NCBI RefSeq assembly: GCF_021869535.1
Contig: NW_026262679.1
Span: 86,735,143 to 86,799,142 of the forward strand
Source: Mytilus californianus
Lineage: Eukaryota > Mollusca > Bivalvia > Mytilida > Mytilidae
Length of the DNA: 64,000 bases
Reading direction: 5' to 3'
The position numbers were made by a program, and so were the translations under genes. The notes under the pieces are model-generated. The model did no database searches. It was not told where the DNA came from and saw only the letters and a program-made list of their open reading frames with translations. How positions within the stretch are numbered: the first letter of the stretch is position 1; every line of letters starts with the position of its first letter. Below are positions 35,085 to 46,950 of the stretch, piece after piece.

Positions 35085-38000
35085 TCATTGTGCCATTATA
35101 TACTTACTTTTTGATGCCATTAACTTTAGACTTTTAAATAATCCGTCAGGCAGGTCTTGTGAGATGAATCTATGTTCAGCACCAGTAAATAGATTAACTT
35201 CTTCAGATCTGTGTACAAATACTTTTTCTGCTTCTTCGTTGAACGTTGTAAACTTACAACAATGTAATGGTAACAGTTCCAGTCCTTGGAACTCTTTTCT
35301 TGGGTCGCAAATTAAATAATTAAGGAGCGCAACTTTATTTTCCCATTGCAGATTCAAATATGATAGTGAACTGTTTCTTATCAAAGTAACTAATTCACAA
35401 GGCAAAGTCTGTCTTAAATTTCCCTTTTTAACCAAAACCATCATGTTTTGTCGAACATCCACTACAGCTTTTTGTAGATTAAGCAAAACATCTTTAACTG
35501 TGGTTTTAATTCTTTGCTGTTGGTCAGGGGAACAGTTCAACATTCCGTCTATATTACATGTGATGGCTTCTTTTTTTGTCACCCACGTTCCATTATGGCC
35601 AAGATCAGAAAAGAAAACTGGCTTCTCAATTATTTTCAAGTATATCCTGTCTACTAGTGTCTGCCATATTTCTTCTGTAACGTCCAAATTGGGTAAGCAT
35701 TTATAAACGTCATTAATTAGTTCTTCTGTATTTTCATTTCTCCGACTTTTTTCAATGAGATCACCTATCAAAGTCATGAACGATTCGGATAAAACTTCTT
35801 CAATTAAACCCTCGTTCCATTTAATGCACTTATCGGCAGATCGTCCGTCGGATAATTTCAAATGTCTTCGATTCTGACTTAAAGCAAAGTTTCCGTTTAC
35901 ATGAACAGGAAGATGAGTTTTACATGTAGCTGGCAATGGCAGAAGGTTAAAAACTCTCCCCGAATGGCAGACAGCTAATGACTTCTTATATGCCAGGCCA
36001 ACATATGGGAGACACGCAACTTCTTTGTCACTTGCTAGTTGGCTTAATTCAAAGGACATATCAGAATGACTTGCATGATAGTGGCATATAGTCCATTGTT
36101 CTATCTTTGCCCCTAAAATTGTGGATATATGTATATCGGCGTCAAATACGATGGAAAATGTTCCAGTTGCTCTGTCTTTAGTTTCTGCATTTTTTTCAAT
36201 ACTCTTCCAAAACGATTGTAATTCAGATCTTTTTTCATTTTGCACACAGTACATTTTGATATTTATGCAAGTGTTTGACAACTGTGTAGAATTATGAATT
36301 TTGATATTTGTTAGATATTTCATAAAAAGTAAAATAATAGCTGCATCTTCTTCGAACAATGATAAAATCTGTGTCATTTTGACGTCGGTGCAAACGTTTT
36401 CAGATAATTTACTTCCTTTTGTTCTAAGTGGAAACCAGAAAAGAGTTGCCGGGTAAAACCCATCTTTGATAGAATTACAATTAAAGCCAAAGGATTCAAA
36501 TATCCCAGTATTGTTGATGTCTCCAATTTCAGATAAGGATACACTGGCACATTCTTCATTGACCTCTAAAGGTTCAAGGATCAACATGGTGTCACCACTG
36601 ACAACTACAGGGTTATCTATATAAGTAAAATAACAAACTGGGTTAATAAAAAAAGATTGTGACTTCCTACGTCTTGTATATTATCTTACGTTGTTTCTGT
36701 ACAATATAGTTTACTCTAGGGATTCCCAAGTTTTATACCAGGCCCAAATATTCAAATTCATCGTAGCTTGTTAAAATATGTGGATAATACATGCCGAAAC
36801 ATGTCATAAAGACATCAACTAAATGTATTCAATTTCTCTGAATCAAATTAATCCGTTAAGAAAAACTTCACTTTAAGTGTTGTGTCTAAATATGTTAAGA
36901 TATAAATCCTCACAAGTCCAAACAAGTAGTGAAGATATTTTGACAAAAGCTGAGCTCAAGCCTTGTTTTACATGGGATTAATTAGTGAAAAGATGTTAAT
37001 ATATTTGTGAGTGAGATACATTTGTTCGATTGTTTTTCTTGTATTTTATAAAATTTGACACAAATTGTGTTATCATAGGTTTACAAGATCGAATCGGTTC
37101 GCAGTAGCGCACAATTATACCAGATGTTTTTACGGTATCAATCCACCATTTCACAAATATGTACTCTATCGAAAAGTTCAGTACCATGACAATTTTCCGC
37201 TAGGGTTTTCTAAAACTTAATGTAACTCTAATCTGTTGCATTAGCCATGCAAAAACTTTAATGTTGTTTTCCATTGGCACAAACATTACATAATTTGTTC
37301 CCCACGGAATAAAGGGTATAGGATATGTGTCCCTACAGGAACAGATATTATGGCATTGTTTATAACAAAGTTTCCAGGGGAACTCCTGTTAGGCGGAACA
37401 AATATACGTTGACAGGTGAATATTTTTTATAAAATTTAGTTTTTAAGCGCCATACTATACGATTTAGTAATGCTAAATAAAGATAAAGTTCATAGACATT
37501 CGTTGCAATATTACCTCCAAAATGTAGTTAAAATAATTTTCACGAAATTGTATATACGGTAAACCGATGTTAACTTTCAACAAATTTGTTTAAGTTCAAC
37601 TTTACAAATTCATTGTTTTTTATTCAATTGAGCAGGGAAATTACAAGATTTCTTTTTTATCATTTGCATTTTTCTTTTCATCTTACCATGTAACAGTAAC
37701 ACGTGATATTAAAATTCGTTTTAAGTGGAAATTTTGATGATTTAGTAGATCGATCAATAAGTGACGGTAACTGTGCTGGTATCTAGAAAATTTCACGTAA
37801 AAAAACGGTAACAGCCTCGTTTTGGAATTGTATAATTGTAGAATATATTACGCTTATTGTATGTGGACGAAGTCCTCAAAAACCGTAGAAAAATCAATAA
37901 AAGGAAAAATCAATATACTAACGAATAAAAAATCTTTCAATTTCAGTTATCAGACTTTTGCATTTGCGCAGAAATCCTTTCCGGAATTGTTTCTCTCGGG

Positions 38001-41000
38001 TAATTTGCGTAAAATATAAGAAAGGAGCATAGTGATTCCTGTAATTTTGAATATCTGATTACATAGTACCAACATGTAATTTGAGGCATCTGCTTCCTTG
38101 GAAAAAGGTCAAATATTATGTGTGTTTACAAAAAAATGCGTCTTTTAATCTAATGCTTTAATGCTGATTCAATTAAAAGTTTTATATACAAAATGAGGTA
38201 TTAGAGAATTTATAAGATGTAGTGGATTCGTAAACGATAATCAACGAGCGAATTTAGTCGCAAGTTGATTATCATTTACGAATTCACTACTTCTTATAAA
38301 TTCTCTAGCTTAACCAATTTCTAGTAAAATGACTGTCTGTTTTACATTTTGGCAATAAATCAACGGAATTGCATAACGATAATTTCATATTTTGTCTATA
38401 ATAGTTGGAAATTATATTATATCCACACGGTTCACATCTATATTTAGGCATTCGACAAGATAACAAAAGTTAAATATAACTTAGAATTTCAAACATCTGT
38501 TACGGGTTGATTCTGCAATTGTTCAGAGATTAATTTCAATCATAGCTGTAAATCATTTCGTATAACCAAGATTTAAGTCCCAATTTCATATTTGTTAATG
38601 AACATTTCATTTAATGTTTAATTATTACAAATTATTTAAATTGAATAGATTTTGGTATTTATAATAAAATTGAGAATGGAAATGGGGAATGTGTCAAAGA
38701 GACAACAACCCGACCAAAGAGCAGAAACATCCCAAGGTCACCATATAGCTTTCAAAAATAAGCAAAACTAATACCGAGTAGGCTCCGAATGGCAAAATGA
38801 TTGAATGCTAATCCCGGTTTGAATTGTGAAATTGCGGAAATTTGTTTTTCAATCAATTGATCAAGCAAAACACATTATCGTCCTGAATGTTCGTATAATG
38901 GACCTTGGTCATGAATTCTTATCATCTGAAATCAACCTTTCTAAATTTAAAAGTAAAGATCACGCACCCTTATTGTTCAGATTGATAAAGTCTTTTGCAT
39001 CCGTCATCATTATCTTCGATTAAAGATCTGATAACGATAACCACAGTGACTGTGCATGTATACTTTAACGACCGGGGTAGTTTTCTTATAAGTTTTAAAA
39101 AGTAGTAACCTCCCTTGTTAATGTGATGTTGTAATCAATCTATTGATTTGTACCATCTTTATATAATATTATATTGTACAATTTAAATTTATGATTCGTT
39201 TAATATTTAAATATAATAATTTATTTTCTATTAAAGATATCAAAAAGGTAATTTGAAAGGCTTTGATTCATTTATCACCGTAGTTCAATTCATAAGTCAG
39301 GCGGTCTATTTTGTCTACATTATATTGAAAGAACACCGGGGTGTTTACATTGGCATTACTTACTATCAATGACTGTGAAACAAGAAAGGAAAACATTGTA
39401 CATTATAAAACGAGAAATAATTAAAATTAAATACAAAATTCTTGTTTAGTGAAATCAAAAACGAAAAACGGACACTTTAGATTTTCATTTTGGTTTAAGA
39501 GAAATCAAAAACAAAAAATGAAAACACTTTCGTTTTCCGTTTTGGTTTTTGAGAAATCAAAAACGAAAAATGAAAACACTCTCGTTTTTTGTTTTTTGTT
39601 TTTGATATTTCAAAATGAAAAACGAATGGACGCAAATATACACGGACCCTACTAGCAGTTACTGACATGCCAGCTCCAGACCTCAATTAAACTGATTGAA
39701 AGATTATGTCTTCATCATATGAATATCAAGCACAATCCCTCCCGTAAGGGTTTAGTATTATTCCATCATAAAATATATGAGAAGAACATTACTCGTATCA
39801 TGCCAACAACTGGTTTTAGAATAAATGTGTTTATTTCCGATGCAATAATTCCAAAATATGCCATCTTTAATGACCTGACAACAGTATCGCAACTATATCC
39901 CTTCTGAATAAGTCTGTTTAAAGGTGAATGACGACATTTTTGATCTTTGTATAGAATGTTACCATAAAAGATTGGATGTGAAATACCTTAACGTATAAGA
40001 TGTCTGCATGTTGATTTATATTTACGAATGATGTCCTTGTACCGATGATAAACTTTAGTAAATGTTTTGACTAGTTTGTGATATCGAAAACCCTGGTGTA
40101 ATAATTTTTCAGTAAAACAGTATAAATGTATTTATAAAGACATTTATTATTATAAAGATTTTATTTATCTTGTTTTGAAATTTTTTTTAAATATTGATGA
40201 CCGAAATTTAGAACCATTGAAATTTGTATATGTTGTATTAAGCTATCTCTTTTATGCCTTACCGACCGTGCAAGACCCTCATGGGTAGTCACGGTCGTTA
40301 AAAAAACCCTCGTCATTAATGCTTGCCAGCTAGTCAAGGTCGTTAAAAACCACCAGATAGTTATTCATGTCGTCCGACCATGCGAAATATTCATGGGTAG
40401 TCAAGGTAGTTAAATATTTAAAAAAAAAACCCTAGTAGTAGTATGAAATTGTAAACGATATCCGGAATAAACTCATTTTTACATATAAAGAAAATATTTT
40501 ATTCCTATGTCTCTCGTTGTCATTCTATAATTTCATATTGCTATATGATTATACTCAAGAACGTTCAAATGTCGAACAAAATCTTCCTTAAAAATAATAC
40601 CCAAAATAAAACAAATCAAAAAAATTTGAAAAGAACATGAACAAACGAAGACTTTATATTTCATAAATTACAGAAGCTTATTTACAATGAGACAGAAATC
40701 TAGTTTATTGACATGTATTGACAGTTATAATTTAAATATTGATTTATGTAAGCATTCGTGGTCTAGTGGTATCATGAATAGACTGAAGCCTAATGATTTG
40801 TGATGAAAATACGCGCAAGTTCGAACCCTTCATATGAAACTCGTTTTTGAGAGGATAAAAGATCGTAAGTTAAAAGTTATATATAGTATCTTAACTTAAC
40901 ACAGTGATCAGTGGATTCTTAAAAAATAATCTACAGTTAGAACAATAGACAGCCGTCAGCGAAATGGGTTACTTTCAGGATTTTTTTGTTTTTGTTTTTT

Positions 41001-42574
41001 TTTTGGGGGGGGAGGGGGTAAATAAAGATTGACGACAATAAATACCGAGTGTCTATGTTTTCATAGACAATAACGTCATGAGTAAACTGCTTTTAAAAAA
41101 AAACTTAACGAGCAACGGGGGCAATTCCGAATCACAGCTTGTTTTCAACAGAAACTTTGCAAGACATTTGGTAAACCTGGTTATTTTATTATTAAGGCCT
41201 AAATTATAAAGACAATGACATATTGATTATCCACTTTCTTATTTCTAGTTATTGCATATGATTTTTGAAATGTCATTATGATAGGTTTGTTTTTTTTTAT
41301 TTTAAAACGCTCTTTGCAAGTTGTTTTTTTTTTTGCTTTTGTGTTAAAAAATATTTTGTTCTGATTTTGTTTTCCTGTTTGAAAGATACAACATCATTGT
41401 TTCTATTCTGAATTGATATTTTCTTTCGGTTGGGACTCAACACCGCTTCGCACTTTCTAATAATGTGTCATTCAAATAAGACATACTTTGGTGGGAGAAA
41501 TTGTTTGATTACAGATGCTAAAGTGTCTAGGGACATCATTTGTTTACTTTTTTGTTTAATTGAGTCACAATTTAATGTAACAGGTCATTTAAGAATGTTA
41601 CAAGACTAGTGTCTGTATTTTTACTTCTTTGGGTTCGTGCCGCTAAATTGTTTAATCTGTAATATTCTGAGTAATGCTGTTTGGACCTCTAATCGATTTG
41701 TCTTCGTCCATACTGTCATCTGCTATTGTTTGATTTGCGGTTTCTGATAGCCACTTTGTATCTTTACAAGGTTCAAGATGATGTGATTTGGATATATTCA
41801 TATTCAGATTAAATTTTCAATCACATTAATTTTGAAATGTAATTTAAAAGTATATTTTCTAAAAAAGCTTTAAAACCTGCTATCGATTTTCTGTGAAAAT
41901 ATACCCTATGGAATTTGTAGTGATATATTTTAATAAAATACAGAGTTCTTCTACATTTAGGGGAAGAAAAAAAATCTCAATAACACATAACTGTCACTTA
42001 AAGTATTAAAAAAAACACTTTGATAATATTATTACCGATGTAAATGCATTAAATAATTACAAAAAATATTATGAAAAGCAGTACACAGACCATTATGCAT
42101 AAAATACAGTACTAGCATTTAAAACTAGATTAGTGTGTTAAAAAGAAATATAATATGAAAAAAGGTAGAGGATAATTTAAATGTTAACAGCATATAGGAT
42201 AAAATCTAAGCTTTTGTAATGTCAATATTCTTAAACACGAGCGAGATATCAGAAGTCCATTCAATGACATAACTGTACCTGTAAGATGAAACACAGATTT
42301 AAACCCCTGTCCAAATCGTCCGATTTTGTCCGTTTTTTCCTCTTTATGACTGAGACAAACACTTTGAATTCCATCCCAATCTTCCTCATCAAACACACGA
42401 TCATTATATACACAGAGAGCGGGTGACTGAAATAAAAATGGTAAGCTATATGTATGTGTCTGGGAATAATGTACGCATGACAAGAGCTAATAGTAAGTGT
42501 TATACGGACTTTTTTATGTGAGTCTATGATTAAATTTGCACTGCACTGCAAACGAACATGCAACCGTAAACTAT

Positions 42575-42631
<57 letters not shown>

Positions 42632-45600
42632 TTCTTCTATGAGTTGGATATCTTATAATTAAAAAAAGAAGTTAATCATTCGTTCATCTATATTATATGA
42701 ACAAAGATTGAAACAGATCTAAAGTAGTAAATGTCACAAGTCTAGTCTATTTACTGAAATTTTCTGAATCACTTATATTTCCAAGAGACATGAAAAATAC
42801 CCCCATTTTTGACAAGAGTACAGAGAAAATATGAATAATATGTAAATACCAAAGGCCAAACAAATTGATCATGTGTTTATCATCTATTGCTTTCAAAATT
42901 CCAAAAGCGTTTAATTGTCGTATGTTACCCATTTTTGTACCCGAGATCCAAATCAGTTAAAAAGATATATGTAAATTCAAAACATGTTAAGTTTCCAATA
43001 TTTCCTGCCTGGTGGAACATAAGAATAAAGGGCATCATTTAAACATTACTGTTATTGTAATATCGTATGGAATGGAGCTAGAATACATCAAATTGTTTTG
43101 AGGGCTTCAAGGAAGATTAATTTTATAGCTAATTGTGTAACCCTCTTTCAATAAATGATAATAATAATAATAATAATTATTATTATTATTATTGAATAAG
43201 TGAAAGTAAGTTAAGATATGAAAGAATATATTCTAAAATATTTAAAACACAAAACAAATATATATATTCCACATACACCTTTAGAAAGATAGTAATAACT
43301 GAATACCAAAGGCTCATGATTCCAGATAGGATCATACTATATCATGTACCCTGTGGACACAACGGTCGCGCTCCTATTGGAGTTCATTCGATTCCCTCAG
43401 TTTTTGTTTGTTCCTCTAAAATTCGTTTTATGATATTTGAGCATCGGTAAAATACTTTTGTCAAAAATTAAACATGTGTGTGAGCGTTCAACCCAATATA
43501 GGACACTTCATTGCTAATTTTATCCCCTAGCCATTATCAGTTAGTTTAAATAAAACATGAGTTAACAGTAAAGATTTGTGTGTACTATAGAAAATAATAT
43601 AACTGCAATACAGTGATTTAAGAATTTTCAGGAACTCTTTTTTTTCAAAAAACAATGTATAAATTTTCTATTTATATATGTGTTGGCGGTCGGATGTTCT
43701 TTGGAGTCGTGAGGTAATTTTTTTTTTACACGAGGGTGTCATCAGCTCAGTAGTTAGTACTTCGGTACTGGCATCATTTATAACATACATTTCTTAAATT
43801 GTCCGTTTCTAAATTGATAAAATATCGAGAAACTAATGTTCCTACTCCACCAGGGAAAGTTGACCTTGGATTGATCTTGCTATTATTTTCAGTTTATTCT
43901 TGTTCATAACTCTCTTTGTCTGTTTTCGGTTTTCATATATCCTTGGCTTTCAAACATTGGGCTTTTAGCATTCCTAGTGAAGTTACATGATCCAGAAAAG
44001 CACTTCGAACGCATACATTTTTTTTTTCATTTTTGTTTTATTAAAATATATGTACGATATTAACTGTTGCAGTATACAAAAGTCACCTGTAAAAATTTCC
44101 CTAAGTCACCAGGAGGATTTATCTGACGCCTGTCATACATTATCTCCATAACTGACGCTTTAGCATCTTCTGCATTCTGTACGAGCTCCTGAAAGTCGGA
44201 AAAATGGACAGGTAATTCGAGTTTCTTTTTTTTTTTTGTCTTTGTAGTCGAGACCGGATTGTTCACCGTCGATCTCTTTCAGTAAATGAAATATTTACTT
44301 TTTTTGTTTGTAATAATGTCATGTTGTTTCCTTTGTGAATTAGAGATTTTTTCTGATAAGTTTTTAATTATCGTTTGCTTTTATTTATTGTTTCCCTTTT
44401 GGCTTTTCATGAAGGATTATGGCGAGGCTCGCAAACCGATATACATAACTGATTCTGTCAAAATCAAGAATGATAAATATCATTGTTATATATTTTGTAT
44501 TCTTATTGTTAAAATTGTTGTGATATTTACTTCTGGCTAAGTTATCAACTTTGCTTCTACCGTCTTTCAGATTCACAGCTCATGTTGAGCATTGATTATC
44601 ATACGTTAAGACCTAATTCGATTATATTCTATATACTTAAGGATGAACCCTATCTGAAAGATATGTAAATATAACAATCATTTCATAAACCAAATATAGT
44701 TGACCTATTGATTATAGTATCTGAGAACAGGAGAAAACTAGGGAAGATTTACTTTGATCAATAAACCATGCAATTGAGGTCAATGCTACATGGTAAATGC
44801 CAGACAGACATGTACTCTTTACAAAATTGCAATCACCAAATATAGTTTACCTACTGCTAAGAGTATCAGAACAGACCTAATTACGTAAAATTTATCTTGA
44901 TCCATAAAATGAGGTTGAAATCAAATGAACCCTGTCTGATGGATATGTTGATATTACAAGGTTCCCATATACCAAATATTATTATCCTATTACACATAAT
45001 AAATGTAAAAAGAGGCGAAAGATACCAAAGTGTCATTCAAACTCACAAGTCGAAAATAAACTGACAACGCAATGGCAAAAAACGACCAAAAGACAACCAA
45101 CAGCATACAAAACTAAAGACTGAGCAACACGAACTCCACCAAAAATCGGGGCTGATCTCAGAAAAATTCGATTTTGTTCATTCGCTGAACAATGAAAATG
45201 AGGTCTAGGACAAATGATTTATAAACAAGGTTTGAAGCAATAAAGAATTTTACCTTCTGAATTATAAAGCTTTATAAGGAACCTGATGTTCAGTGGTTGT
45301 CGTTTGTTGATGTGGTTCTTAAGTGTTTCTCGTTTCTCGTTTTTTATATAGATTAGACCGTTGGTTTTCTCACACTAGTCGTTTTTGGGGCCCTTTATAG
45401 CTTGCTTTTCGGTGTGAGTCAAGGCTTCGTGTTGAAGGCCGTACTTTGACCTATAATGGTTTACTTTTACAAATTGTGACTTGGATGGAGAGTTGTCTCA
45501 TTGGCACTCATACCACATCTTCTTATATCTATTATACAAAAATTTTACGAAGCCGCCGTCGGATTAGCATCCCTATGTGTCGCATTCTTCGACTCTCGTC

Positions 45601-45944
45601 TCATGCGAGACAATAAATACAAAAGAGACTAAGTACCGATCAAAGAGTTCAAAGAGTACTCGCAGTTACTGAAAACAAGTTCAAAGCCAATCCAAGACAT
45701 CAATAAGTGTACAGGGATTGTAACTAAATTGCGTGTAATTTTGATGACTGAGATATATAGTTAATGAAATATGTTTTTTATGAGTAATAATGAATTAATA
45801 AAAAAAAACGAACATGAAGAATTTGAGCATCTCTTGGGTATTCCCGCATTATATATTGAATGCTTTGTAGTAATGTGCGTTGCTTCATTGGACAGCGCCT
45901 TATTCGGACACTCTTAGAACTATCGTAAGCCATCCTGCAGTATC
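35085..45944 (-). CDS. Sacsin-like gene, module A (GHKL ATPase plus sacsin repeat)
   Basis: Four exons in perfect phase on the minus strand: 45,944-45,814, 44,188-44,087, 42,426-42,279 and 36,616-35,108. Translation can start at ATG 45,933-45,931 (MAYDSSKSVRIRRCPMKQ). The N-terminal part (LLQSIQYIMREYPRDAQIL, then HELVQNAEDA) carries the N-box of an HSP90-type ATPase. It is followed by SPALCVYNDRVF, GRFGQGFKSVFHLT and DNPVVVSGDTMLILEP, and then by the sacsin repeat with LFWFPLRT and HVNGNFALSQNRRHLK. If the donor at 35,107 is used, a further exon is needed. If not, the frame stops at 35,085, giving 633 residues. No ubiquitin-like domain precedes the ATPase, unlike human sacsin. It is probably a cytosolic chaperone-related protein. 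An upstream exon exists, because the first exon begins at an acceptor (TTTTTTTTTCAG). Confidence 0.8.
35108..36616 (-). CDS. Module A exon 4: end of ATPase domain and sacsin repeat
   Basis: 1,509 nt. Acceptor TTACTTATATAG, then AT, which completes the split GAT codon of DNPVVVSGDTMLILEPLEV. It contains NGFYPATLFWFPLRT-like (about 36,460-36,415), LPLPATCKTHLPVHVNGNFA (about 35,945-35,890) and LLNYLICDPRKEFQGLELLP. The donor is AAAAA/GTAAGTA at 35,107, phase 1. Reading through it gives SKYIMAQ and a stop. The frame is intact throughout. Confidence 0.85.
38204..38305. mobile_element. MITE forming a long hairpin, TA target site
   Basis: AGAGAATTTATAAG at the left is mirrored by CTTATAAATTCTCT at the right. 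The inner parts (GTAAACGATAATCAAC and GTTGATTATCATTTAC) also pair, leaving a loop of about 17 bases. TA flanks both ends (38,202-38,203 and 38,306-38,307). There is no similarity to the MITE at 10.5 kb. Confidence 0.78.
39449..39625. repeat. Tandem and palindromic AAATCAAAAACGAAAAA repeat
   Basis: GAAATCAAAAACGAAAAA-type units recur at about 39,451, 39,502 and 39,552. The last one faces a reverse complement (TTTTTTGTTTTTGATATTTC) at 39,591-39,610. Open frames on both strands here (39,449 + and 39,495 -) come from this simple repeat. Confidence 0.7.
39655..40140 (-). mobile_element. Penelope-like retroelement, 3' end copy
   Basis: On the minus strand, about 40,130-39,900 encodes the same KLLHQGFRYHKLVKTFTK-like, HRYKD and STCRHLIR-like landmarks as the copy at 63,600-63,900. 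It continues into the 3' sequence with CAACTGGTTTTAGAATAAAT in reverse complement. That sequence matches 63,905-64,000. It is 5'-truncated and frame-broken. Confidence 0.65.
40258..40440. repeat. CCCTCATGGGTAGTCACGGTCGTT repeat cluster
   Basis: GACCGTGCAAGACCCTCATG followed by GGTAGTCACGGTCGTT. Its ends pair as an inverted repeat (GACCGTG and CACGGTC). It is followed by diverged partial units (AGTCAAGGTCGTTAAAAACC, ATTCATGGGTAGTCAAGGTA). A related short copy is at 17,448. Confidence 0.6.
40752..40835 (+). other. tRNA-like sequence, probably a SINE head or tRNA relic
   Basis: GTGGTCTAGTGGT (40,758-40,770) resembles a tRNA A box and AAGTTCGAACCC (40,817-40,828) is a good B box. The distance is somewhat larger than in a normal tRNA and I could not fold a convincing acceptor stem, so it is probably not a working tRNA gene. 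Confidence 0.4.
42279..42426 (-). CDS. Module A exon 3: glycine motifs of the GHKL ATPase
   Basis: 148 nt. Acceptor TTTTTATTTCAG, then SPALCVYNDRVFDEEDWDGI, continuing to KIGRFGQGFKSVFHLT. It ends with a single G before GTACAG, which completes GAT in the next exon. YND and GRFGQGF are the ATP-lid/glycine motifs of the sacsin-type HSP90-like site. Confidence 0.85.
42578..42626. repeat. (GA)n microsatellite
   Basis: About 24 uninterrupted GA units. Confidence 0.95.
43157..43193. repeat. (AAT)n/(ATT)n perfect palindrome
   Basis: Six ATA/AAT units run directly into five ATT units, so the tract is its own reverse complement. Confidence 0.85.
43725..43990 (+). repeat. Interspersed repeat (GTCATCAGCTCAGTAGTTAG)
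   Basis: GGTGTCATCAGCTCAGTAGT, then TAGTACTTCGGTACTGGCAT, followed by CTTTGTCTGTTTTCGG and TTGGCTTTCAAACATTGG. I recognise this as an abundant mussel repeat of unknown class. There is only one copy in this window. Confidence 0.5.
44087..44188 (-). CDS. Module A exon 2: ATPase N-box
   Basis: 102 nt, 34 codons in phase 0. It begins ELVQNAEDAKASVMEIMYD and ends PGDLGKFLQ before GTGACT. E, N and D of E-L-V-Q-N-A-E-D-A are the Mg/ATP-binding N-box residues of GHKL ATPases. The acceptor CCGACTTTCAG is strong. The longer open frame to 44,266 runs into the intron. Confidence 0.86.
45008..45170 (-). mobile_element. Penelope-like retroelement, 3' tail
   Basis: GAGGCGAAAGATACCAAAGT through AACTGACAACGCAATGGC to CAACACGAACTCCACC, the inverted form of the untranslated tail at 7,180-7,350. 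It is severely 5'-truncated, about 160 bp. Confidence 0.65.
45279..45530 (+). repeat. Interspersed repeat A
   Basis: AACCTGATGTTCAGTGGTTG through GGGGCCCTTTATAGCTTGCT to the CCACATCTTCTTATATCT end. It is nearly identical to the copy at 6,195-6,456, including the TTTTTTATATAGATTAGACC block, which suggests a shared recent source. Confidence 0.78.
45814..45944 (-). CDS. Module A exon 1: candidate start of the sacsin-like protein
   Basis: 131 nt. Acceptor TTTTTTTTTCAG, then an ATG (45,933-45,931) that opens MAYDSSKSVRIRRCPMKQ, RTLLQSIQYIMREYPRDA and QILH. The last part matches the EYPDDGQIL(K) sequence just before the N-box of sacsin-type ATPases. The frame is also open upstream of the ATG to the acceptor, so the protein may be longer. 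Confidence 0.75.
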
Positions 45945-46290
45945 CTGAAAAAAAAAATTGTATGTCGAAAAAAAACCCATTATACAACAAATGTGGTTAT
46001 GTTAAACAAAAAACATTCCATGCTGGCACTTCTTACTACCTTTTGAAATGAAAGCAGCATGTGTATACGGATTACAATTTTGAAATGTATTCAACTTTTT
46101 CTCAGCGGTTGCGAAGCACCTTTTCCAAAACAATTTAGTTTTAAATCAAGATGACACAGTCACTATAGAAGAGTAAATAGTAAATAGCCTTTTGATGTTC
46201 TAAGACAATGTCACAAAACTATGACAATGTAATTTACACTGTTCAAGCATCACCGCACGTCAAACTTTGTACAGCAGAAAAGCTGAATTA

Positions 46291-46950
46291 GTGACAATGT
46301 ATGGAACGCCACAGCTGTCTTATGTGGAACTCTGATATTACTTTATGTTGTTTTATTATTACTTGATGATATTTTGTCTTTACTTAATATGGTTTTGACA
46401 TTACTTAATGATGTTTTGATATAACTCAATATGGAATAGTCATTACTTAATGATATTTCGATATTACGCGATATGGTTTCGTATTGACTTGATATAGTTT
46501 TGTCATTACTCAATATGGTTTTGTCATTACTCGATGTGGTTTCACCATTATTTAATGTGGTTGTGTCATTAGTCAATGTGGTTTTAACATTACTGAATGT
46601 GAATGTGACTTAACGTTATGTAGTTGTTTCATCACATGATGTGGTTTTGTTATTTCATAATGATGATTTGCCTATTCTTTATATGGTTTTAACATTACGT
46701 AATGATGTTTCAAAATTTGACAATTTTACACTACATGATGTGTTTGTTTCATTATTTGATGTGGTCCTGTCATTCTTTGATGTGGTTATCCCATTACTTG
46801 ATGAGGTAAAATCACGTGACCATATCGGAAAAAATATGTTCTATTTTTAAACAGATTTCAATATATCGTTTGTTTAATGTGCTTTGGATATCGCTATCCA
46901 TTGAGTTAAAGTTCAAATTAAAGTTCGAGTGGTTGTTCAGAGTTATTTGG
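46291..46950 (+). repeat. Left arm of the Foldback-like element
   Basis: The minisatellite part is about 46,335-46,830. Because the unit is 21 bp, open frames show a seven-residue period (for example SNDKTIL/SNDKTIS on the minus strand) and are not genes. The inner end is near GAGTTAAAGTTCAAATTAAA. Confidence 0.8.

Larger units (their letters stand above)
36617..42278 (-). other. Long intron 3 of sacsin-like module A
   Basis: 5.7 kb between donor GTACAG (42,278) and acceptor CTTATATAG. It contains a MITE (38,204-38,305), a palindromic A-rich repeat (39,449-39,625), a minus-strand retroelement tail (39,655-40,140), a CCCTCATGGGTAG repeat and a tRNA-like sequence (40,752). No host exon was seen. 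Confidence 0.7.
42427..44086 (-). other. Intron 2 of sacsin-like module A
   Basis: Contains a (GA)n microsatellite, an AAT/ATT palindrome, and at about 43,725-43,990 a copy of an interspersed mussel repeat. No exon was seen. Confidence 0.65.
44189..45813 (-). other. Intron 1 of sacsin-like module A
   Basis: Contains a retroelement tail at 45,008-45,170 (-) and repeat A at 45,279-45,530 (+). At about 45,655-45,700 lies GAGTACTCGCAGTTACTG, also found at 60,748. The donor of the first exon (CAT/GTTCGT) is weak but phase-consistent. Confidence 0.6.

Noticed and set aside
40752-40835. Functional tRNA gene
   Set aside because: A and B boxes are present, but the spacing is long and no proper acceptor stem was found, so I list it only as tRNA-like.
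46343-46576. Minus-strand frame of 77 codons with heptapeptide repeats
   Set aside because: It is explained by translation of the 21-bp minisatellite in the inverted arm. No start context or splice support.
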